Origin: Leptospira inadai serovar Lyme str. 10
GTDB lineage: Bacteria > Spirochaetota > Leptospiria > Leptospirales > Leptospiraceae
Length of the DNA: 64,000 nucleotides
Direction: 5' to 3'
NCBI RefSeq assembly: GCF_000243675.2
Contig: NZ_AHMM02000025.1
Coordinates: forward strand, 372,001-436,000
Shown here one piece after another: positions 47,274 through 56,135 of the stretch. The position numbers and the translations under genes were made by a program. The stretch's first letter is position 1. Each line of letters begins with the position of its first letter. Below the pieces are notes generated by a model. That model had not been told where the DNA came from, did not search any database, and saw only the letters and a list, made by a program, of their open reading frames with translations.

Positions 47274-50200
47274 TTACCTGTACAAAAGGGAATAAACACT
47301 ATCCTTATCTTGAGTAATCGAATAGGTCCAAATACTTTCTCCTTTATTATTATACCGGACAGCCGTATTGCCCGCATACAATAGGATGCAATCGCCGGCC
47401 TTTCCCGGCAGTAAACCTTCCACAGGCTTTGCTTGTATTTTAATATTCTGTGGTGAAGAAGTACCGGCTTCTAGACGAAATAAACTTTCTTTTCCGGCGT
47501 ACCAGAGTGCGTTACCCCGAACGCTAAAGAGGGAAAGAGACGGTTCTTTTGCATCCGATTTCGATACTTTCCCTTTCCCTGAGACGTATAGGATCTGATC
47601 GTCTATTCGATAGAAAGCGCCATCGTCGGAAGAACCGAGTAATTTAGGTTCGACTGTAGTTTTTCCCGTCCAAGCTACCCGAGGCGAATCGGAAAGGGTG
47701 GCATCTATGATAGCTATTTTATTCTCCTTACCGGATACGGTTTGCATGAGTACCTTGCCGTTTCTTGACACGGTCCAAGCCTTGGCGTCTAAGGATAACG
47801 TTTGACGATCTTCGAAGGCATCGTTATAGCTCGTTAAGATCCGCTTGCCTGATGATTCGGTTTCTATAATAATTCGATCTCCCGAAATCTGCGCCTTCCG
47901 AAAATTTCCCGCCAAAGGGAGAGAGTTAAAAAGTGATCCGGAATTTTGATCGCGAATCTCCAAAGTTTTATCCGTAAACGCATAAACCCTTTTGTCGGCA
48001 ATGACGGATTTATAAGGTTTTGCCGTCGCAATCCGCCAAATTCGAATCGCTCTATTTTTATCCAAAGCCTCCAAAGATGTTCCGTAATTCATAATCAGGA
48101 CATCATTTATCACTAGTGGAACTCCGACTAAGGCTCCACGATTCGGAAACGGTTGAATGATGACCGGAGTATCATCGTCGGTTAAAACTAGGCGCTCAGC
48201 GTGGGAAGAATAGGGCGAATTCGGAAATTTTTCGGCCAGCTCTCGCCCTAATTCCAATGCGATTTTCCCGTATTCCGACTTTCCCGGATTCCTTTGCTTT
48301 AGTTCGGATAATATTCGAATTCTTGCATGGATGAATTTTTCATCTCTCTCCAAATCTAACGCCTTCACTATTTCCGCGTCGGCACTCTCCAAATCACCGT
48401 GTTTGAAATAGATATAAGAAAGCTGGTAATATGCATCCGGAAAATCCGGATTCTTCTTAATAATATCCTTAAAAATATTCGCGGCTTGATCCAAAAGATT
48501 ATCGTTAAAAAGTACGATTCCGATATTATAGGGAGCAAGCTCGTTATCGGAATCCGATTTCATTGCGCTTTCAAATTCTTCTCTGGCTTCCTTTGCTCTT
48601 CCCCCATTGTAGTACGCGATCCCCTTTCCGATCTTGGCGGCGGAAAATTCAGGATTCAGTAACCAAGCCCTATTAAACGATTCGATCGCAGAATCGTACT
48701 TTTGGCGCTGAAGGTATACGATTCCTAGCTGGTATTGACTATAGTAAGAATCCGGTTTTTTTTCTAGAATTTTTCTAAAACCTTTCTCAGCCTTATCTAT
48801 TTCGCCTTTTCTCAAAAGAAAAGCATTGATTGCCTCTTGCGAAGCCAGATTTTTAGAACCTTCCGGAGAGTTTTCCAAGAGATAGATTCCTTTTTCCTCA
48901 TTGCCCATCGCCAAATGACATTCGGCAATCTTGATATAGAGTGTAAGTTTCTTGGTCTTATCGTAGGCGGTTTGATAGAGAGGCAGGGCCTTATCGTAGG
49001 ATTTGAGATCGAAAAAGCGATTTGCTTTTCTGATGCTCGGTATGACCTCCGCAAATCTTCTGTTTTGTTCTATCGTTTGCCTTGCCTCTGCCAGTTCCGG
49101 TAGATCTTTGACGAGTTTCTCGGCTTTGGCCAACCAATTGGATGCAGAGTCGTAATTCGCTTTTTCGTTTTCTTCGAGGGAAATTTTATAATAAAGATGA
49201 GCGAGTCTAAATTGAACCGCATCGTTAGAGGGAAATTTTTTCAGAAGATTTTTGTACACGCCTTCCGCTTTTTCAAATTCCTTCTTATCCTCGTATGTAC
49301 GTGCTAAAACGATTCCGGAAGTGGGATCGTTTCCGGTAAGGGCCTCTAACTCTTTCGTATATTGTGCAACTTTAGATTGATTTTTCTGAGAAGAATAGAG
49401 GCGAATCAATCCTTGTAGAGCCGGTAGATTTCCTTTCTGCAAGGTTAATGCTTTTTGGAAATTCTGCTCCGAAAGTTTTTGATCCCCTGAAATTTGGTAC
49501 GATCTACCGAAAGCAGTATAGACATTCGGATCGTTAGGATCTTTTACTTTGGCTTGATCATAGTAGTTTCTGGCGGATTTTGCATCGCCCTTTCTCAGGC
49601 GTTGGTCGCCTTCATAAATAAGTTCCGCTACCTCCAAAAACGATCTTACTCTTTTGACTTCCTCATCGGATTTCAGAGTATCTAGTTCGTTTCTTGCCGT
49701 CTTAAATCGGTTTTCCGAGGTTAGTAGATAGACTAAATTTAGAACCGGCTCCTTATAGGAAGGATCCAATTCTCTTGCCCTTGTAAAGGAGACCATCGCA
49801 CGCGCTTTTTCTCCCAGAGCCTTTTGATTTAATCCTATTTGATTATAAACCGCCGGATTCTTCGGAAAAAATGGGATCGCCTTTTCGAGAGTGGAAATTG
49901 CCTTCGGATAGTTTCCCGATTTGTTATAAGCTGCCGCGAGGCCGGAATAGGCCTCCCAGTAATCCGCCTTAAGCCTCAATGAGGATTCGAAAGCCTTTAC
50001 TGCACCGTCTAAGTCGCCGGCCAGTATTTTCGCATTGCCTAGGAAAACTAATGGAGACGCATTTTTCGGATCCGTTTGAGTCGCCGAAGTAAAATGAGCG
50101 ATTGCCTCCCTATAATTCTTACTCTTCAATGCCGAATTCCCTTTTTCGAGCATCGACGCGACACGAGTCGCAGAAGCGGATTGTTTTGCCGACGCGAGTT

Positions 50201-50861
50201 CCGGATCCGTGGCTCGAGCCTTTTCAAAATATTTTTCCGCTTCGTCATATTCCTTTAGCTGAACCGCAGTATCGCCTAGTTGCATATAAAGTTGAGCTTT
50301 AAATTTAAACTTATCTTCCGGTATGGTTTTTAACGCCGCATAGGCATCTTCATATCTACCGATCGTCTTCAGTAAAACGGCTTTTTTAAAGGTATAAGAC
50401 GCCGCATCTATTTTCGGAAGTTTTTCAAGCCTCGAGTAAACATCCACGGCTTCATTATTGGAACCTTGAGCTGTATAAAGAATTCCTAAAGTTAAGAGTA
50501 TCTGCTCATTTTCGGGATCTAGTTCGGTTCCTTTTTTTAAAGACCTTAAAGCATCTTCCGATTTTCCCAATTTGTATTCGGAAGATCCTACGAGATAGTA
50601 CCCTTCTGCCATAGGATAAATCGCGATCGATTGATTTCCTTTTTCCAATGAAACGTCAAATTTCGCTTTTTGAAAGGCGGCATTTCCCTCGTTGATCAGT
50701 TTAGACGCACGTTTTATATTTTGGCGCGTGAATAGATCTTTCTCAAGAACCGCATCTTGCGACGTCGATTTTCTGAAATCGCGGGAGGCGCAGGCGGCAG
50801 TAAAGGACAGAGCTAAAAATATAAATAAAAGGTTTTTGCTAAGAACCGGAGAGAGTTTCAT
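47274..50861 (-). CDS. Large TPR lipoprotein with C-terminal beta-propeller
   Basis: This 1195-aa lipoprotein has a signal peptide whose lipobox ends in FTAAC (Cys24). Numerous TPR repeats run from about 50 to 870, with typical A..L..A and LDPE/L.PD turns. The last 300 residues look like a PQQ-type propeller with repeated short strands (LVINDVLIMNYGTSLEALDKN). The start codon overlaps the stop of the PEGA lipoprotein gene (ATGA). TPR lipoproteins of this size usually scaffold envelope complexes; the partner is unknown. The protein ends next to trmB on the opposite strand. Confidence 0.8.
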   Translation of the reverse strand: MKLSPVLSKNLLFIFLALSFTAACASRDFRKSTSQDAVLEKDLFTRQNIKRASKLINEGNAAFQKAKFDVSLEKGNQSIAIYPMAEGYYLVGSSEYKLGKSEDALRSLKKGTELDPENEQILLTLGILYTAQGSNNEAVDVYSRLEKLPKIDAASYTFKKAVLLKTIGRYEDAYAALKTIPEDKFKFKAQLYMQLGDTAVQLKEYDEAEKYFEKARATDPELASAKQSASATRVASMLEKGNSALKSKNYREAIAHFTSATQTDPKNASPLVFLGNAKILAGDLDGAVKAFESSLRLKADYWEAYSGLAAAYNKSGNYPKAISTLEKAIPFFPKNPAVYNQIGLNQKALGEKARAMVSFTRARELDPSYKEPVLNLVYLLTSENRFKTARNELDTLKSDEEVKRVRSFLEVAELIYEGDQRLRKGDAKSARNYYDQAKVKDPNDPNVYTAFGRSYQISGDQKLSEQNFQKALTLQKGNLPALQGLIRLYSSQKNQSKVAQYTKELEALTGNDPTSGIVLARTYEDKKEFEKAEGVYKNLLKKFPSNDAVQFRLAHLYYKISLEENEKANYDSASNWLAKAEKLVKDLPELAEARQTIEQNRRFAEVIPSIRKANRFFDLKSYDKALPLYQTAYDKTKKLTLYIKIAECHLAMGNEEKGIYLLENSPEGSKNLASQEAINAFLLRKGEIDKAEKGFRKILEKKPDSYYSQYQLGIVYLQRQKYDSAIESFNRAWLLNPEFSAAKIGKGIAYYNGGRAKEAREEFESAMKSDSDNELAPYNIGIVLFNDNLLDQAANIFKDIIKKNPDFPDAYYQLSYIYFKHGDLESADAEIVKALDLERDEKFIHARIRILSELKQRNPGKSEYGKIALELGRELAEKFPNSPYSSHAERLVLTDDDTPVIIQPFPNRGALVGVPLVINDVLIMNYGTSLEALDKNRAIRIWRIATAKPYKSVIADKRVYAFTDKTLEIRDQNSGSLFNSLPLAGNFRKAQISGDRIIIETESSGKRILTSYNDAFEDRQTLSLDAKAWTVSRNGKVLMQTVSGKENKIAIIDATLSDSPRVAWTGKTTVEPKLLGSSDDGAFYRIDDQILYVSGKGKVSKSDAKEPSLSLFSVRGNALWYAGKESLFRLEAGTSSPQNIKIQAKPVEGLLPGKAGDCILLYAGNTAVRYNNKGESIWTYSITQDKDSVYSLLYR

Positions 50862-52483
50862 TTGTAGCCCCTATATTGAATTTTCAAATCTTTCAACGGC
50901 ACTCTTTCACGGAAATCTTCGCCTCTTGTCAAAACGGAAATCGTCCAAAATCCCTGAAAAGAGACCTGGCCTTCCCAAACGAGATCGTTTCCAAGGTACA
51001 AGAAAATCTTCTTTTCCTTGGCATTGGTACGGAAGGAGAATTTTCTGCCGATGTCATTCTCTAATTTCAAATACTTGTATGTAGCGATCGTCTTTCCGTC
51101 GGAAGGGAAATTAAAAACGGAGACTTTATCCGGTCCCGCATTCAATCCGAGATTTAAGCCCGGTGTGTGAATCGTGACGGCGACGGAACCGACTTTATGA
51201 TCGACCGGAAGTAAGAAGTAACCCGTTATTTCCAATTCGTCCGAAGGAATCGGTAGAGAATAAACACCGTTCCAACCGGGAGAAAGATCTTTGCTTTTAT
51301 GAAACTCCAGACCAAGAGCTCCGAAAGGGTTGAATCCTGTCTCCCCTGAGGATTTCCAAAATTCCGTTTCGTTTAACAAACCACTCGCAGAATAAGGAAA
51401 AGCAAGTTCCGAGACTTTATCGGATTTTACCTCAAGCGTTCCTTCATAATATACTAGCGATCCTTCCGGATTTTCTTTGATAAGTTCGATTTGATATCCA
51501 CCCGGATTCAAACCGCTGCGGAAGAAAGGGGTTTCACCTTGCTTAAACCCGTCTACCGAAACCGAAAGGCCGGAAGGAACGCTGACGATTTTTGCGGAGC
51601 CAAGCGTTTTGTCCTCTTCCCATTCCTGAAATAGAAACGATTTCTTTCCTGCTCGAACCACGATCGTCTTAGAGATCGGTTTTTTGCCTTTGAGACTAAG
51701 CTGGATTTCTTGAACTCCCTCGGGCAGGGAAATATCGAGCAAAGGAGTTTTTCCGAGTAAAATTCCTTTATTGTGAACTTCCGTGTCTCCGGAAGAAGCT
51801 TGAATACTGATCTTCCCTTTCACAGATGAATATGCTAATTCTTTTATAATCGAAGGGTCGGGTTTTTTATCCCAAACCGGAACGGTTGCCTTACGCGGAT
51901 CTAGGGATATAATTCTATCTCCTGTCTTCCAAAAAAAGACTTGGCTCCAAGTTCCGACTTCATCGCTAGTACTTCCGGGCCGCTTGAAGGACGCTTCAAA
52001 CTCGCCGAATTTATAATCGTTAATCGGATCAACGATCGTAAACTTGAACAGCCAGCCGGAATCGGTTTCGGAAACACTTCCTCGTACAAATGCGTCCACC
52101 TCGGACTTCTTTGCAGCAACAAGCAAGGTTTGAGAATTTTCCCAAGCACCGGCAGGAAATTTAGCGTTTATCAGTTCGGCATTTTTCCAAAGAAGTCCGA
52201 GCTCCTGTTCGAAATAAGAGGCCAATTTCTTATCTATGGATTGGGGATAGGCGATTGGTGAAAAAGCGAGAATCGGTTTTTCGTGTCCTATTTTCCTAAC
52301 TTTATAATCGGTGTCGGAATCTCTAAATTGAAAGCTAAGTTGAGTTTCTCCGACGGCTTTGTAGTACGGTTCTTGGATTACCTGCGGTGTTTCGTCCAAT
52401 TTCTGGACGGTCGAACAGGCTCCAATCAGCAGGATTTGTAGCAGGGATAAGAGCGAATATTTGCGAGAATAAAAGGTTCCCAT
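50858..52483 (-). CDS. PEGA-domain lipoprotein
   Basis: This 541-aa lipoprotein has a lipobox in LLIGAC (Cys23). The N-terminal 200 residues contain a domain rich in aromatic strands. PEGA repeats follow at about 235-280 and 300-360 (GKISIQASSGDTEVHNKGILLGKTPLLDISLPEGVQEIQLS; SAKIVSVPSGLSVSVDGFKQGETPF). The last 150 residues could form a lectin/LamG-like beta domain (inference). It is co-transcribed with the TPR lipoprotein through an ATGA overlap, which suggests they work in one complex at the envelope. Confidence 0.75.
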   Translation of the reverse strand: MGTFYSRKYSLLSLLQILLIGACSTVQKLDETPQVIQEPYYKAVGETQLSFQFRDSDTDYKVRKIGHEKPILAFSPIAYPQSIDKKLASYFEQELGLLWKNAELINAKFPAGAWENSQTLLVAAKKSEVDAFVRGSVSETDSGWLFKFTIVDPINDYKFGEFEASFKRPGSTSDEVGTWSQVFFWKTGDRIISLDPRKATVPVWDKKPDPSIIKELAYSSVKGKISIQASSGDTEVHNKGILLGKTPLLDISLPEGVQEIQLSLKGKKPISKTIVVRAGKKSFLFQEWEEDKTLGSAKIVSVPSGLSVSVDGFKQGETPFFRSGLNPGGYQIELIKENPEGSLVYYEGTLEVKSDKVSELAFPYSASGLLNETEFWKSSGETGFNPFGALGLEFHKSKDLSPGWNGVYSLPIPSDELEITGYFLLPVDHKVGSVAVTIHTPGLNLGLNAGPDKVSVFNFPSDGKTIATYKYLKLENDIGRKFSFRTNAKEKKIFLYLGNDLVWEGQVSFQGFWTISVLTRGEDFRERVPLKDLKIQYRGYK

Positions 52484-52624
52484 GCTGTAAAAAAATTTCC
52501 TTCGCTCTGTTTTAGCAAACCTTTTCTAATAGTAAACCGTTTAAGAAATGAACCTGGTTTGTAACCAAAGACTATGGTCGGGATTCGATCCAAGACAAAC
52601 GCTCGGTCATCTTCGGACAAATAG

Positions 52625-52652
52625 CCCCCGCCTCGAATAGAAAAGGCGGGGG
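52625..52652 (-). terminator. GC-rich hairpin downstream of the FecR lipoprotein gene
   Basis: The 9-bp arms cccccgcct / aggcggggg with a 10-nt loop lie about 60 bp past the FecR gene on its strand. No long T run follows, so it may be a factor-dependent stop or a stable 3' end. Confidence 0.55.
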
Positions 52653-52710
52653 TGGGGGATAGTAAGCCTAAGATCGGCTCCTTAAATTCGATCTCCTTTA
52701 TCGACTCTTT

Positions 52711-53640
52711 TTAGAAAGTCTCTTTAGGGTTCAATTTAAGTCTTTCTTTCTGCATATCCTGCTGAACATATTTATTTTCGTTAACAGCTCTAGCAGTTTG
52801 AGTCACCTCATCCGCGTTATTTCTAGCGACTTCACGTTTCTGCAATTGAACTTTTGCATCTTCCACTGTGGAAGCTTGGCTTAAAATTCTCAATTCTTCG
52901 CTGGATGCTTTTAGCTCTTCGGCAAGGCGATTATATTCTAGTACGTCGTTCTTCTTCAGAACGATCAGACCTTTCATTTCTTTGAGGGATTCGGAACGAA
53001 GCGATAGAATCAATTTATCCGTTAGCTTTTGATTCTTTTTCAAAGTCAGCTCGCGGTTACGATCCAGAATCACTTCAGACTCTTCGCCGACTTTCGTAAC
53101 GGCAACCGATCCTTCCAACACCGCGAATCTAACATCGCAACCTGATTGAGCGCAGCTCGCTTTATTTCCGGATGGATTCTCAACCGAAGTTAAGAAGGTC
53201 GTTCCGCGAACGCCTGCCAGAGCGGTCGGTGTAACGACTTTGAAATCGGAATTTTTCTGTTCTTTACGAACCATAGTTACGATTTTGCCGTAGTTTACGT
53301 TTACTTTAATTTCCGATCCGCTGTCCGAAACGATTGTCGCTACGGAAAGTTCGCTATTTTTGGAAACCTTAATGATTCCGCTATCAGCGACGATGATCTC
53401 CACGCTACCATTGGCACCGGTGAAAATAGTGTCTGCACCGGAAACGGTCTGACCGAGTTCCGCTTTCTTTTCTCCGGCGGCCGACTGGATTTTTACGTCA
53501 CCGACGATCCAAACGATTTTTGCGGGAACGATCGGAGCTTCGGACTTTACTTGGTCCTGTCCCGTCTTAGGGCCGCAAACGATTAGGAATAAAATCGCAA
53601 AGATCGAAACGGCAATGAATTTAATTTTGGTTTGAAACAT
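52711..53640 (-). CDS. FecR-domain lipoprotein
   Basis: The ATG at 53640 is preferred because GGGGGA lies 7 nt upstream, giving 309 aa (the frame opens at 53685). A spirochaete-style lipobox FLIVC (Cys22) follows the signal. The FecR domain is at about 45-190 ([15 protein letters not shown], then VLEGSVAVT). The C-terminal third is charged and helical (about 210-309). FecR domains in leptospiral lipoproteins lack the sigma-regulator membrane topology, so surface or peptidoglycan association is more plausible than sigma control (inference). It lies upstream of the PEGA/TPR pair, separated by a hairpin and a 227-bp gap. Confidence 0.8.
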   Translation of the reverse strand: MFQTKIKFIAVSIFAILFLIVCGPKTGQDQVKSEAPIVPAKIVWIVGDVKIQSAAGEKKAELGQTVSGADTIFTGANGSVEIIVADSGIIKVSKNSELSVATIVSDSGSEIKVNVNYGKIVTMVRKEQKNSDFKVVTPTALAGVRGTTFLTSVENPSGNKASCAQSGCDVRFAVLEGSVAVTKVGEESEVILDRNRELTLKKNQKLTDKLILSLRSESLKEMKGLIVLKKNDVLEYNRLAEELKASSEELRILSQASTVEDAKVQLQKREVARNNADEVTQTARAVNENKYVQQDMQKERLKLNPKETF

Positions 53641-53746
53641 ATAATGTCCCCCGCCTTTGCATAAAGAATGCTCTAGAGAAAACAATCCAACAAGGATTTT
53701 TTTTCCAGATTCGAAAGAATGTATAGTTTCCTCAAGGGTTTACGTA

Positions 53747-53774
53747 TTTTTTTGGCAAAAAATTTCCAAAAAAA
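53747..53774. repeat. A/T-rich perfect inverted repeat
   Basis: The 9-bp arms TTTTTTTGG (53747-53755) and CCAAAAAAA (53766-53774) enclose a 10-nt loop. It lies between the FecR gene start and the HD-like gene end. It could be a terminator for the HD-like gene, but the stem is weak in G/C. Confidence 0.35.
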
Positions 53775-53845
53775 GGGAAACAAGCTCTAAGAACAAACGA
53801 TTTATGTAATGAAATGCCGATTACTCTGACAAAACGTCCCGGAAC

Positions 53846-55156
53846 TCAAGGTTTCGGGGGTTTCTTCGGTTCGACTTCCGGAATTTCTTCTATTTCTTCT
53901 TCCAAACGGCATTTTGGATAGGTGTCGGCAGCCAAACTAGAACCTACCCATCCAAAGGCGTCCTGGGAAGAAATTACGTGTATATCCCAACCTCGTACGA
54001 TATTAGGACAGTCCCAGACCTTATTTTTACAGAGAACCTGACTTGCTGTCGGCTTCGGATAAGCCCAAGCCGCCGGTGGGTGAAGACATTGCATCTCGAT
54101 TTCTGCAAGTTTACGCATTCTTTTTACGTTATCTTCGAATTGTTTAAATAAGTTCACTAACGGATTAGCGAGAACTTCGTTAAAATAACCTCTAGTGGTA
54201 TTGTACGCCAGATAATATACGAGTTCTTCCATTACGTAATCCTTATCTAGCGTAAATGAACTGACAGTATGAATATACCTCGCGATCTTTAATGAATCCG
54301 TCAGAAGCTCGCGCATAAAATCTTCCGACTTATCGGGAAGACCCTCGTCTTCTTCGTCGTTTATCGAATCACTTTCGCCGTCGCCCAATAACAAATCCGC
54401 AAAGAAAGTTTCGTCCGGTTGTTCCTTATCCAATTTCTTTCCGGAATACGTAGTCGGATCGCTATTATCCTGTAAACCCATAGGAACATGATTCGAAACC
54501 GCCGAACAAACAAACTCGGGCAAGTCCAGCTTTTGCATGAAGTTTGCGCAAAGTTTAGCGACCCTCGTCTTTTCGGAATCGTCGGGGAAGGGACGATTCC
54601 AATGCTCGCTCTTCACCCTTGCGATATCCATAAAGATTCCGCCGAGAAAAGAATAACGTCTAAGCATTTTATACTTTAAGGCATCCGGAATCAAAACGAT
54701 GCCCAAGGATAGCAAACCTAATTCACAAATATGTTTAAAGAAGGTGGGGCTTTCTTCATATACTTTCACTAACGAAAGTAAATGCTTTCTATTGCTAAGC
54801 GAATTACGGATAATTCCTTTATAATTAAAGGTATTCTCCTCATACATAAACTTAAGAAATTTTTTATCCGTTTGCTTGAGTTGAAATACGATCTTTTCGG
54901 TGATTTTATCCTGAATCTGGCCGATCAGCTCTTTCGTTACCTTCACTCTAAATTCCGGCGTATACTGTCCTTTGATTTCTTTTAACCGAATTAGAGCGGA
55001 TTCCTTTACCTGAACTTCTTCTTTTACCAAAACGTTTCCGCTGTTGTCGGAAATCGGATTCAGGAATCGTAACATATTTCCGGCATTATAATCTCGTACG
55101 AATGCGAGTAAGTCTTCAACCGAGGTAAATTCTATCGATTTAGGAGAGACTTTCAT
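53846..55156 (-). CDS. HD-related regulatory-looking protein
   Basis: The ATG at 55156 (436 aa) is used; the frame stays open to 55207 inside rsgA. I do not recognise the family with certainty. A helical core of about 200 residues contains GGIFMDIARV and AVSNHVP, which look like a degenerate HD-superfamily metal site (compare LLHDIG and the later His). A long acidic loop interrupts it (about 245-290, EDEGLPDKSEDF). The C-terminus has a cysteine-containing part (LCKNKVWDCPN) and an acidic Pro/Lys-rich tail. It overlaps rsgA by 17 nt, so co-expression is likely. Function is unknown. Confidence 0.6.
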   Translation of the reverse strand: MKVSPKSIEFTSVEDLLAFVRDYNAGNMLRFLNPISDNSGNVLVKEEVQVKESALIRLKEIKGQYTPEFRVKVTKELIGQIQDKITEKIVFQLKQTDKKFLKFMYEENTFNYKGIIRNSLSNRKHLLSLVKVYEESPTFFKHICELGLLSLGIVLIPDALKYKMLRRYSFLGGIFMDIARVKSEHWNRPFPDDSEKTRVAKLCANFMQKLDLPEFVCSAVSNHVPMGLQDNSDPTTYSGKKLDKEQPDETFFADLLLGDGESDSINDEEDEGLPDKSEDFMRELLTDSLKIARYIHTVSSFTLDKDYVMEELVYYLAYNTTRGYFNEVLANPLVNLFKQFEDNVKRMRKLAEIEMQCLHPPAAWAYPKPTASQVLCKNKVWDCPNIVRGWDIHVISSQDAFGWVGSSLAADTYPKCRLEEEIEEIPEVEPKKPPKP

Positions 55157-56108
55157 TTTTAAGGTGATCCCTGCGTGTGATTCTAAACGGGTTTTCCAGG
55201 CTGGCAAGCATAGATTCGAGACTCTTCTTCCTCTCTTCCCTGATCTCCGCGCCTAACTCTACAATTTCCAGCAATTTACAACCTGGAGCGGCTTGGCAAC
55301 AATTCGAGACCTTGCAGTTTTCCTTAAATTTCGCAATTTCAGGAAAACTTTCTAGAATCTCGCCCCTTGTCAGGTGGAGTATTCCCCATTCCTTAATTCC
55401 GGGAGAGTCTATCAAGATAATATCATCGTCCAAAATTAGAAACTTGGAATTTGTGGTCGTATGCTTTCCCTTATGAGTGGAAATACTTACCGCCGAGGTT
55501 TTTTGCAGTTCCTTTTCTGATAAGACGTTTACTAAGCTTGATTTTCCGACTCCTGAATTCCCCGCCAAAAAGGTAGTTTTGCGAGAAAATTTGGAAATTA
55601 ATTCGGAAATTCCTTCCCCGGTTTTGCAAGATACCGCCAAAACTTCATAACCTAAGTTTGCATAAGATGTCAATCGATCGGTTAACAGCTTTCGGTCCAC
55701 GAGGTCTTTTTTTGTGAAGAGAATGACGGGATGAATTCCGGCAGAAGTAACCGCAGCTAGACACCGGTCCAAAAAACCGTCCTTTGTTTCAGGATCCCGT
55801 AAAGATGCAAGGATCGCAACTTGATCCACATTGGCGCAAAGTACTTGCGCATCGCCCTGTTTACTTTTTCGTAAAAGTTCGTTTTTGCGAGGTCGTTTTT
55901 CAAAAATCGCCCATTCACCCCCAGATTCCTCCGCTAAAACAAGATCACCGACCACGAACGGGTGGCGTTCTTTAGAAATAATCGTTCGAAGTTTGCCTCG
56001 AAGAACGGCTCGAAGACGTCCTCTCTTGGGAGAATATAGATCATAGAAGGCCCCGAAGACCGTCGCAATAGTAAAAAACTCCTTTACTCGTTCGGTGGGC
56101 GTAATCAT
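55140..56108 (-). CDS. rsgA: Ribosome small-subunit GTPase RsgA, altered zinc site
   Basis: This 322-aa circularly permuted GTPase matures the 30S subunit. An OB-fold is at about 20-85; G4 TKKD precedes G1 GNSGVGKSS, and G3 is DSPGIKEWG. The C-terminal zinc knuckle is usually C-x4-C-x-H-x5-C. Here it is CKVSNCCQAAPGC, so the histidine position is Gln, one residue is missing and an extra Cys stands beside the second ligand. Zinc binding could be lost or use the extra Cys. The rest of the protein looks intact. Only 27 bp separate its start from the divergent histidine kinase. Confidence 0.93.
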   Translation of the reverse strand: MITPTERVKEFFTIATVFGAFYDLYSPKRGRLRAVLRGKLRTIISKERHPFVVGDLVLAEESGGEWAIFEKRPRKNELLRKSKQGDAQVLCANVDQVAILASLRDPETKDGFLDRCLAAVTSAGIHPVILFTKKDLVDRKLLTDRLTSYANLGYEVLAVSCKTGEGISELISKFSRKTTFLAGNSGVGKSSLVNVLSEKELQKTSAVSISTHKGKHTTTNSKFLILDDDIILIDSPGIKEWGILHLTRGEILESFPEIAKFKENCKVSNCCQAAPGCKLLEIVELGAEIREERKKSLESMLASLENPFRITRRDHLKNESLS

Positions 56109-56135
56109 TGTAAAGCCAAGTTTTTCAGGTCATTG

